From the NCBI GenBank assembly GCA_026392135.1, contig JAPLCR010000501.1:1-5985 (forward strand): 5,985 nucleotides of DNA, given 5' to 3'. This document shows, piece after piece, positions 1 to 5,630 of the stretch. The notes under the pieces are model-generated. The model saw only the letters and a program-made list of their open reading frames with translations. It had not been told where the DNA came from and searched no databases. Source of the DNA: Armatimonadota bacterium (lineage in GTDB: Bacteria > Armatimonadota > Chthonomonadetes > Chthonomonadales > Chthonomonadaceae). Position 1 is the stretch's first letter; each line of letters starts with the position of its first letter. Both the position numbers and the translations under genes were made by a program.

Positions 1-2
1 AT

Positions 3-2231
3 CTAGCCGGCGACGTTGCCAACACCGTCAATGAGGGCAACCCGCACGCCGACCATTTTGGAAACAAGGCTGTTTGGAGTTTTGTGGGAGGTCCCACACG
101 TCCCGTGAATAGCGCCGACAAGTCTACTATTCCGTCCGGTTCGCTTCTCTCTCTGTGGCGCGAAGAGGTACTGAACTCCGGAACGCAGGAGGCTCTTACG
201 GCGTTGGAGGCGCGGGTTCAACGTCTACTATCCGGTACGCGCCCTACAGAGGATAGCCCGAACCGCGCCCTCTATGACAATCTGGTATCGCCGGAAAGCC
301 CGCTTTTCCTGGATGTAGATGTGGCGCATCTTGCGAAACCCCGCACGCGAACACCCCCTTTCGCTCTTCCTGTAGAGCGATTTGGAACCCAACCCAACGG
401 CAAGCCCATAGAGAGTGCAAGCCTACAGGCGGAGGCAAACTCTACCCTAGAGATTCGCCTCCCGACCGCCCTGTTACAGGGGCGAGAATTTGTGGTGGAA
501 GCAAGACAAGATGCCCCGTCCAGAGATAGGGCAACTCTGTTTTCCATCGTAGCGGGTGCAAATGTAAATGCCCGATGGGATGGCAGAAGCCCTGTTGTCG
601 CGGCTCCCAACAGCGACGCGCTCAAGCGAGTGGTAGAGGGAGACGATGCGTTCCGACGCTACTTCCCGCTGTTCTTCTGTTTTCCTAATGTGGTTCCCAA
701 CGACGAGGTGGTATCCTTAAAGATGTTCCACCGCGAAGACGAACCTCTGTCGCATCTCATGCTTGAGCGCAAAGAGGTAGCGCGACTTGAGAAGCTGTGG
801 GCGGAACACCGCTTCATCAGTCGGCAGGCTGTCGCGGAGAATGAGCATCTACCTCTGTTTATCGGCTTTGTGACACAAGACCAGACGAAAGAGATGTTAG
901 CCTACTTTGAGGGGCAACGCCCTGCCTTCAAACAACGCGCCGAAGCGTTGGAGCGAGTCGAGCAGGCGGCTATCCCCAAACAGATAGAGGCGCTTCTCGC
1001 GTTTGCGGCGAAGGCGTATCGTCGTCCTCTACTCGCCAAAGAGAGAACCGACCTACTTGGACTGTATCAGAACATCCGTTCGCGGGGGCAGGCGCATGAG
1101 CAGGCATTTCGTAATGTGTTGGCGCGAATACTGGTCTCCCCGCCCTTTCTGTTTCGGATAGAGCAGTCTCCTGCGGGAAACACACCCTCTGCGGTGAACG
1201 ACTTGGAACTAGCGACGCGCCTCAGCTACTTTCTGTGGGCTTCCGCGCCCGATAACGAACTCCGCCGAGTCGCCGAAGCGGGGCAACTTCACAACTCTAT
1301 GGTGTTGGCGGCGCAAGTTCGGCGAATGCTTCAGGACAAGCGCGTCCGCGCTCTCGCGATTGAGTTCGGGGCGCAGTGGCTTCACGTTCGCGGCTTCGAC
1401 ACGCTGAATGAGAAAAATGAGCGGCTCTTCCCTACTTTCGACGCGAACCTCCGTACCGCCATCTATGAAGAGACAGTTCGCTTCTTTCAGGATATATTTC
1501 AGGCGGACAGGGCGGTGACCACCCTGCTTTCCGCTGACTACACCTTCCTCAATGAGACTCTGGCGACGCACTACGGCATTCCCGGCGTAACGGGGGCAGA
1601 GTGGCGGCGAGTAGAGGGCGTGCGTAAATACCACAGAGGCGGACTGCTTGGTCTAGCGAGTATCCAGACGAAAGAGTCGGGAGCTTCGCGCACCAGCCCC
1701 ATACTACGCGGTAACTGGGTGGTGGAGACTCTGTTAGGCGAAAGGTTGCCGCGTCCCCCTGCAAATGTGCCGCGCCTACCGGAAGAGGAGGCGAACGCGG
1801 GTCTTACGGTGCGCCAACAGGTGGAGAGACACACGAAGACTCCGGACTGCGCTATTTGCCACCGCCGCATAGACCCTTACGGCTTCGCAATGGAGCAGTA
1901 CGACCCTATCGGACGCTTTCGGACGAACGACCTTGGCGGTCGCCTTGTAGAAGTGAAGACGAAGACGATGGAGGGAGCCTCATTCACAGGTATGGAGGGG
2001 CTTCGCGCCTACCTGCTTAAAGAGAAGGGCGGAGTCATTACGCGCCTCTTCTGTCAGAGGCTTCTGGGGTACGCGCTTGGACGCGCCGTATCTCCGCAGG
2101 ATGCGCCCCTGATTGATAAAATGGCTTCAGAACTCAATAAAAACGGCGGACGCTTTTCGACTGCCGTTCGCGTCATCGTGGACAGCCCACAATTTCGGAC
2201 AGTTCGCGGCAGAGACTACGCCGCTCACTGA
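3..2231 (+). CDS. Planctomycete-type DUF1595/DUF1592/DUF1588/DUF1585 c-type haem protein, 5' end cut by the window
   Basis: Large secreted or periplasmic protein of the family with the Pfam PSD/PSCyt domains; the biochemical role is unknown and a redox role is inferred from its haem motif. Residues are numbered from the GTG at 84. The order is: an unnamed N-terminal region, strand-rich around 115-190 and ending in the family-typical LPLFIGFVTQDQTKEM and AYFEGQRPAFKQRAE; a DUF1595-like segment around 300-365 (AKAYRRPL, then LVSPPFLFRIE); DUF1592 at about 371-510 (ELATRLSYFLWASAPDNEL, FLNETLATHYGIPG); DUF1588 from 515 (RGGLLG, SRTSPILRGNWVVETLLGE), containing the haem c motif CAICH at 589-593 (bases 1848-1862); and DUF1585 at about 630-712. 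The frame is open upstream to base 3 and reads family-like sequence there (GNPHADHFGNKAVWSF), so GTG84 is internal. Full-length relatives usually also carry an N-terminal cytochrome domain and DUF1587. The next gene is its usual partner. Confidence 0.93.
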   Translation, partial: LAGDVANTVNEGNPHADHFGNKAVWSFVGGPTRPVNSADKSTIPSGSLLSLWREEVLNSGTQEALTALEARVQRLLSGTRPTEDSPNRALYDNLVSPESPLFLDVDVAHLAKPRTRTPPFALPVERFGTQPNGKPIESASLQAEANSTLEIRLPTALLQGREFVVEARQDAPSRDRATLFSIVAGANVNARWDGRSPVVAAPNSDALKRVVEGDDAFRRYFPLFFCFPNVVPNDEVVSLKMFHREDEPLSHLMLERKEVARLEKLWAEHRFISRQAVAENEHLPLFIGFVTQDQTKEMLAYFEGQRPAFKQRAEALERVEQAAIPKQIEALLAFAAKAYRRPLLAKERTDLLGLYQNIRSRGQAHEQAFRNVLARILVSPPFLFRIEQSPAGNTPSAVNDLELATRLSYFLWASAPDNELRRVAEAGQLHNSMVLAAQVRRMLQDKRVRALAIEFGAQWLHVRGFDTLNEKNERLFPTFDANLRTAIYEETVRFFQDIFQADRAVTTLLSADYTFLNETLATHYGIPGVTGAEWRRVEGVRKYHRGGLLGLASIQTKESGASRTSPILRGNWVVETLLGERLPRPPANVPRLPEEEANAGLTVRQQVERHTKTPDCAICHRRIDPYGFAMEQYDPIGRFRTNDLGGRLVEVKTKTMEGASFTGMEGLRAYLLKEKGGVITRLFCQRLLGYALGRAVSPQDAPLIDKMASELNKNGGRFSTAVRVIVDSPQFRTVRGRDYAAH

Positions 2232-2299
2232 TAGTAAAAAGGGAGGTAACTACTCACGCTTCCCTCTTCGATATATTTTTCTGAAAACGCCTGTTCTCC

Positions 2300-2407
2300 C
2301 ATTCGGGAAAATGGCTGTTTTTAAGAAACTTTTGGGATTAGGGACAAAAGTTTCTTGTTTTATGCCACTTTCTCATTCGGGAAAATGGCGGTTTTCAGGA
2401 AACTTTC
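2300..2407 (+). repeat. Imperfect 34-bp direct repeat inside MITE 1
   Basis: Copies lie at 2300-2333 and 2374-2407, offset by 74 bases, and match at 30 of 34 positions. Both begin with the identical 16-mer CATTCGGGAAAATGGC and continue into a run of T followed by a GAAACTTT-like end. This is an internal duplication within the mobile element; its purpose is unknown. Confidence 0.8.
2323..2356 (+). other. 12-bp perfect stem-loop inside MITE 1
   Basis: AAGAAACTTTTG (2323-2334) and CAAAAGTTTCTT (2345-2356) are perfect reverse complements around a 10-base loop. The stem is AT-rich and is followed only by GTTTTA, so it is a poor intrinsic terminator. In the transcript it would form a hairpin between the two DUF genes. 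A further nested pairing is possible between CTGAAAACGCC (2281-2291) and GGCGGTTTTCAG (2387-2398), with one bulged base. Confidence 0.6.
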
Positions 2408-2436
2408 CGCAAAAACGGAGCGTGAGTAGTTACAAA

Positions 2437-2441
2437 GGGAG
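2437..2441 (+). promoter_or_regulatory. Ribosome-binding site of the DUF1552 gene, within the right target duplication
   Basis: GGGAG lies 9 bases upstream of the ATG at 2451, a normal Shine-Dalgarno spacing. It is part of the right-hand copy of the 8-bp duplication AAAGGGAG created by MITE 1, so the insertion duplicated the site instead of destroying it. The left copy (2241-2245) is now about 200 bases from any start. Confidence 0.75.
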
Positions 2442-2450
2442 AGACAAAAG

Positions 2451-3761
2451 ATGGAAAAACGTACTTTTCAACCGATTTCCCGCCGCACATTTTTGCGGGG
2501 CGCAGGGGTCACAATGGCGCTTCCTTGGCTAGAGTCGGCTCCGGTATGGGGCGACAACCTGCCAAAGCACAACGCCTCCGAGCCTCCTGTACGCTTCGCC
2601 TGCTTCTTTTCCGGCAATGGCTTCCATAGTAGGGAGTGGTGGGCGAAGGGCGAAGGCGCGAATATGGAGTTGGGTAAAGTGCTTGAACCGCTACACCCTT
2701 ACCGCGAAAAAATGCTGTTTTTGCAGGGACTATATAACGCAGAGGCGCTTATTGGCGGTATTCATAGTTGTCAAACAGGCAACCTCTTGACGGGGGCGCA
2801 CCTCGCTCCCGACGGAGAGATACGCTCAGGAGTAAGTTGCGACCAAGTTCTCGCACAACGGCTCAAAGGGCAGACAAAACTGCCGAGCCTTGTGTTAGGA
2901 ACCGAGCAGTCTATCGCCGCTATTCACAAAAACTACTCTATGATATACAGTTCGCACATCTCATGGAGTTCTGCGACGACCCCTGTGCCCCTCGAACTAT
3001 ATCCCGCTCTAGCGTTTGACCGCCTTTTCCGCGATGAGGTTGGAAAGTCGGACAAGAGTGTACTGGATGCCGTTCGGGAGGATGCTGCAAGTTATAAGAG
3101 CCGTGTAAGTAGCGCGGACAAGCAGCGTCTTGAGGAGTATCTGACCTCAGTGCGCGAAGTAGAGCAGCAGATAGAGCGGGCGGGTAAGGCGGGTAGGTTA
3201 CAGGGCTGGAGACCTACGCTCACGCGCCCCGATATGCCTCGCCCCGCCGACGGCATTCCGCAAGACATTGACCAACACATGAGGCTTATGTGCGATATTC
3301 TAGTGCTGGCTTTCCGCACAGACACAACTCGCGTCGCTACCCTGAAACTGAATAACGACCACTCTTCGTTACGCTTCCCGAATCTGGGCGTGGACTATAT
3401 GATTCACCACCTTCTTTCGCACACAGACGGAGCCGACTGGCTAAAAGTCAATCAGTTCTTCACAAAACAGATAGCCTATATTGCGGGTAAGATGGACAGC
3501 GTGCAGGAGGGCGAGCGAACGCTTCTTGATAACAGCATGATGCTCTTCTGCTCTAGCATGATGACGGGTAGCCACAACAACGACCAACTCCCCGTTATTA
3601 TGGTAGGGCGTGGCGGCGGAAAAATCAAAACGGGGCGCGTACTGAACTATCTGGGCAAACCGAACCGTAAGATGTGTAGCCTCTATCTGTCGCTACTGGA
3701 TAAGGCGGGGGCTTCGCTCTCAAGTTTTGGAGACTCAAAGGAACGACTAGCGGACATCTGA
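2451..3761 (+). CDS. Tat-exported DUF1552 (HXXSHH family) protein
   Basis: 436 residues, a complete protein of usual family length. A twin-arginine signal is clear: SRRTFLRG at 10-17, then a hydrophobic stretch through ALPWLES, so the mature protein should be folded in the cytoplasm and exported. The body matches DUF1552 (PF07586): VRFACFFSGNGFH near 47-59, HSCQTGNLLTGAH around 105-117, and IHHLLSHTDG at 318-327, which gives H320-x-x-S323-H324. The last histidine of the family-name motif HXXSHH is T325 here. A second conserved block is GSHNNDQLP (H375), followed by a glycine-rich turn and the C-terminal NRKMCSLYLSLLDKAG. The family is thought to resemble DUF1501/sulfatase-like folds, but no activity is established. 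It follows the DUF1592-type gene as in many planctomycete and acidobacterial genomes; the pair probably acts together in the envelope. ATG2451 has a good Shine-Dalgarno and places the Tat motif correctly. Confidence 0.95.
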   Translation: MEKRTFQPISRRTFLRGAGVTMALPWLESAPVWGDNLPKHNASEPPVRFACFFSGNGFHSREWWAKGEGANMELGKVLEPLHPYREKMLFLQGLYNAEALIGGIHSCQTGNLLTGAHLAPDGEIRSGVSCDQVLAQRLKGQTKLPSLVLGTEQSIAAIHKNYSMIYSSHISWSSATTPVPLELYPALAFDRLFRDEVGKSDKSVLDAVREDAASYKSRVSSADKQRLEEYLTSVREVEQQIERAGKAGRLQGWRPTLTRPDMPRPADGIPQDIDQHMRLMCDILVLAFRTDTTRVATLKLNNDHSSLRFPNLGVDYMIHHLLSHTDGADWLKVNQFFTKQIAYIAGKMDSVQEGERTLLDNSMMLFCSSMMTGSHNNDQLPVIMVGRGGGKIKTGRVLNYLGKPNRKMCSLYLSLLDKAGASLSSFGDSKERLADI

Positions 3762-3771
3762 CGACAGTATT

Positions 3772-4419
3772 ATGCAAAAAGAGAACACCACAAAAGAGGA
3801 GAACTTTCGAGAAACAGGGCGCGTTGAAGCGTTTAGCGATGGCGTTTTCGCCATCGCTATTACGCTCTTGGTTCTCGAAATAAAGGTTCCGCACGGAGGC
3901 GAGATGCACAGTCCCGACGATTTAGTCAAAGCTCTTGTGCAGATATGGCCCTCGTTCTTCGCCTATATCCTAAGTTTTGTGTTCGTCTTGATTGGCTGGA
4001 TAAACCATCACAGGCTCTTCACACACATCAAGCGCATTGACGGGGCGTTTCTCTATCTGAACGGCTTTCTCCTGCTGATGTTCACTTTTCAGCCATTCCC
4101 TACTGCGCTTCTTGCGGAGCATATCGGACACCCTGCCGAGAAGGTCGCCGCCGTTGTATACGCTTTTATCGTTCTGCTTATCGCGATTGGCTACCAACTC
4201 CTCTGGCGATACGCCTCGCACAACCATCGCCTCTTGAAGGCTAATGTAGATGCCGCTAAGGTGAAACAGATAACGCACGAGTACAACAAAACGTTCCCCG
4301 TCTTTGTTGTAGCGTTCGCGGCATCTTTCTATAACGTAGCGGCAAGCTTGGGTTTGATTACGTCGCTCATGCTGTTCTATGCGGTTACAGGCTTTACCTC
4401 AACAGACTCCACCGCCTAA
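3772..4419 (+). CDS. TMEM175-family (DUF1211) potassium channel
   Basis: 215-residue inner-membrane protein. The signature of bacterial TMEM175 channels lies in the first helix: R17 followed by FSDGVFAIAITLLVLE at 21-36. This helix lines the potassium pore in characterised homologues, which form tetramers. Predicted membrane helices are about 19-38, 55-78, 91-110, 124-146, 174-190 and 191-208, the six expected for a bacterial subunit. The family-typical FTFQPFPT is at 104-111, closing the third helix. The gene starts 10 bases after the DUF1552 stop, without an obvious Shine-Dalgarno, so translation may be coupled to the upstream gene. No other ATG precedes the signature, which supports this start. 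Potassium conduction is inferred from the family; a role shared with the DUF pair is not evident. Confidence 0.92.
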   Translation: MQKENTTKEENFRETGRVEAFSDGVFAIAITLLVLEIKVPHGGEMHSPDDLVKALVQIWPSFFAYILSFVFVLIGWINHHRLFTHIKRIDGAFLYLNGFLLLMFTFQPFPTALLAEHIGHPAEKVAAVVYAFIVLLIAIGYQLLWRYASHNHRLLKANVDAAKVKQITHEYNKTFPVFVVAFAASFYNVAASLGLITSLMLFYAVTGFTSTDSTA

Positions 4420-4421
4420 GA

Positions 4422-5219
4422 CTATACGATCCCTTCCCTCTGGTACGCTTCCAGCGTTTTGCGCCCAATCTCTAGCACTCGCGAGTCGTCCCACCGCTCA
4501 AGGTAGGAGTATTTGGGATGATGATGCTCTTTATAGGGGTCGTTGTGCTTTGTATTGTAGCAAGAGATAAGCGTCCAACGCGGGTGAGGACTGTTGTTCG
4601 CATCAGAACGATGGAGAGTGTTCGCATGGAAGAAGCAGGCATCGCCCGGCTCCAACTCCACATATACCAAATCCAGCCGTTTCAGTATCTCCTCCATGCG
4701 ACTCAAGTCCGCCCCCGTCTGGTCAGCCACAACTCCATGCTCTATACGCCCTAGCTTATGCGAACCGCGTAGCGCCTGAAGACAGCCGTTCTCCTTATTC
4801 GCTCTGTCTACGGCAACCATTACGCTCGCCATATCGGGGTAGAGGCAACCGTTGTTGTACCAGTAGCCATAGTCCTGATGCCACTCCCACGCGCCGCCGA
4901 CAAACGGCTCTTTCATAGTCATCTTGTGGTGGTAGTGGTAAACCTCATCGCCTAGCAACCGCTCCATGCTATCCACGATACGGCGACAACTCGTTACCGC
5001 GCTATAGATGTCTTCGCTAATGGTATTCTTTAGCGATATACGGGTTGTATTTCCCTGCTTGTCGTGCCTATCTAGCGCCTGCTTATCCAAGTCTGCGTCG
5101 GCGTGAGCCACCTTGCCCATGACCTCCATCTCTTCCGCATTGAATAGTCCGGGGATGATGAGATACCCGTCTTCATGAAACTGAGCGACCTGCTCATCGG
5201 TCAATTTGAACTGCGCCAT
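4422..5219 (-). CDS. Phytanoyl-CoA dioxygenase (PhyH) family Fe(II)/2-oxoglutarate oxygenase
   Basis: 265 residues, full length for bacterial PhyH-family enzymes, predicted cytoplasmic. The iron-binding triad is visible: H114-x-D116 in EWHQDYGYW and the distal H203 in FFHANTLHRSD. R214 in PHPRW, 11 residues after that histidine, fits the 2-oxoglutarate carboxylate-binding arginine. The N-terminal LTDEQVAQFHEDGYLIIPGLF and the central ENGCLQALRGSHKLG are also family-typical. All catalytic residues are present, so an active hydroxylase is expected, but the substrate cannot be read from the sequence; relatives act on acyl-CoAs, ectoine, halogenated or small-molecule substrates. The start has a strong Shine-Dalgarno. 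The stop lies 2 bases from that of the convergent channel gene. Confidence 0.95.
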   Translation of the reverse strand: MAQFKLTDEQVAQFHEDGYLIIPGLFNAEEMEVMGKVAHADADLDKQALDRHDKQGNTTRISLKNTISEDIYSAVTSCRRIVDSMERLLGDEVYHYHHKMTMKEPFVGGAWEWHQDYGYWYNNGCLYPDMASVMVAVDRANKENGCLQALRGSHKLGRIEHGVVADQTGADLSRMEEILKRLDLVYVELEPGDACFFHANTLHRSDANNSPHPRWTLISCYNTKHNDPYKEHHHPKYSYLERWDDSRVLEIGRKTLEAYQREGIV

Positions 5220-5229
5220 TGTCTTAATT

Positions 5230-5237
5230 CTCCTTCC
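5230..5237 (-). promoter_or_regulatory. Shine-Dalgarno of the PhyH-family gene
   Basis: On the minus strand this reads GGAAGGAG, 10 bases before the ATG at 5219. It is a near-consensus site and fixes the start codon. Confidence 0.8.
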
Positions 5238-5400
5238 GATTGATTTACTCTGCTACCTCTATTGTGGCACATTTTATCGAGAGTGAAGACCCAAAAACAC
5301 AGGAAACACGCAAAGAGCGACGCAAAAGGAGCCTACAACTTCGCGCCTCTAGGCAGGGATTTTCGGCATGAATAGAGAAACTGAGGGTATTGCGAGAAGT
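5238..5400. other. Divergent intergenic region without recognised gene
   Basis: This 163-base stretch lies between the PhyH-family Shine-Dalgarno and the second mobile element. It should contain the promoter for the minus-strand gene and, before the insertion, perhaps upstream control sequence of the SDR gene. I see an A-rich tract near 5290-5330 and a short GCCT/AGGC hairpin near 5347-5354, but no coding, RNA-gene or operator signal I can support. Confidence 0.5.
5271..5276 (-). promoter_or_regulatory. Possible -10 element for the PhyH-family gene
   Basis: On the minus strand this reads TAAAAT, one base from the sigma-70 consensus TATAAT, and it would give a leader of about 45 bases. Only a weak T-rich -35 (TTTTTG, 15-base spacer) is present, so this is tentative. 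Confidence 0.25.
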
Positions 5401-5408
5401 TAACTCTC

Positions 5409-5584
5409 GTAAGAGTTCAGGGTTGTGGGAATCTACATAACCTCACCCCGCCTCTCCTTCGCGAAGGAGAGGAGTTCTTGTGGTTTGAGATTGGGAAGTT
5501 TGGCGCGTTGTTCCAGGTTTGGGGCTTGGTGCATTTTTTTCGCGTGTTTCGCGGTTTTTACTCCCATAACCCTGAACTCTTACC
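5409..5584. mobile_element. MITE-like element 2 (about 176 bp, IS66-like ends)
   Basis: 22-bp inverted repeats lie at 5409-5430 (starting GTAAGAGTTCAGGG) and 5562-5583, matching at 21 of 22 positions. The 8-mer TAACTCTC flanks the element at 5401-5408 and 5585-5592. The right end carries one extra base (C5584) between repeat and duplication, so the exact right boundary is uncertain by one base. The interior encodes nothing credible and holds a perfect 22-bp palindrome. As with MITE 1, a GTAA end plus an 8-bp duplication suggests mobilisation by an IS66-type transposase. AACTCT also occurs inside the inverted repeat, so part of the duplication could be similarity between target and end; this lowers the certainty. 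Confidence 0.72.
5451..5472. repeat. Perfect 22-bp palindrome inside MITE 2
   Basis: The sequence from CCTCTCC to GGAGAGG, centred on TTCGCGAA, is its own reverse complement. It is preceded by CCTCACCCCG. Palindromes of this CCTCACCCC...CCTCTCC type are common as dispersed intergenic repeats in environmental bacterial genomes, so it may be part of a genome-wide family carried by or nested in the element. It has no T-tract next to it and is not a convincing terminator. Confidence 0.7.
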
Positions 5585-5614
5585 TAACTCTCGGCAAACG
5601 CTATTTTTCAAGAA

Positions 5615-5619
5615 AAGGA
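5615..5619 (+). promoter_or_regulatory. Probable Shine-Dalgarno of the SDR gene
   Basis: AAGGA lies 11 bases before ATG5631, slightly long spacing. It overlaps the alternative ATG at 5619, so it can serve only the downstream start. Confidence 0.5.
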
Positions 5620-5630
5620 TGACCGACATA

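Larger units (their letters stand above)
2246..2433. mobile_element. MITE-like element 1 (188 bp, IS66-like ends)
   Basis: The element has perfect 15-bp terminal inverted repeats: GTAACTACTCACGCT at 2246-2260 and its exact reverse complement at 2419-2433. The 8-bp direct repeat AAAGGGAG abuts both outer ends (2238-2245 and 2434-2441), as a target-site duplication should. The interior has no credible gene, is AT-richer than its surroundings and contains a 34-bp direct repeat and hairpins. GTAA termini with 8-bp duplications are characteristic of the IS66 family, so a non-autonomous IS66-type passenger is inferred; ISL3 and IS256 families also give 8-bp duplications but their ends differ. It sits between two genes that would otherwise be 23 bases apart. 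It could instead be a resident regulatory hairpin, but the exact duplication argues against that. Confidence 0.85.

Noticed and set aside
1209..1870. Several long minus-strand open frames inside the DUF1592-type gene
   Set aside because: They are antisense shadows of a coding region with clear conserved domains on the plus strand.
2323..2362. The 12-bp hairpin followed by GTTTTA as an intrinsic terminator
   Set aside because: The stem is AT-rich and the T run is short and offset by a G, so it does not meet the usual terminator pattern.
2300..2407. The two 34-bp repeats as a minimal CRISPR array
   Set aside because: Only two imperfect copies, located inside a transposon-like element, with a hairpin between them and no cas genes.
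2113..2532. A 139-residue open frame spanning MITE 1 and the starts of both neighbours
   Set aside because: It overlaps two well-supported genes in other frames and its sequence follows the inserted repeat; no family resemblance.
5579..5607. A promoter for the SDR gene formed at the MITE 2 edge (CTTACC with TATTTT, 17-base spacer)
   Set aside because: Both hexamers are poor matches; the spacing alone is not enough to call it.
5425..5622. A 65-residue open frame through MITE 2
   Set aside because: It lies almost wholly in a non-coding mobile element, has no Shine-Dalgarno and a composition that looks like translated repeat.
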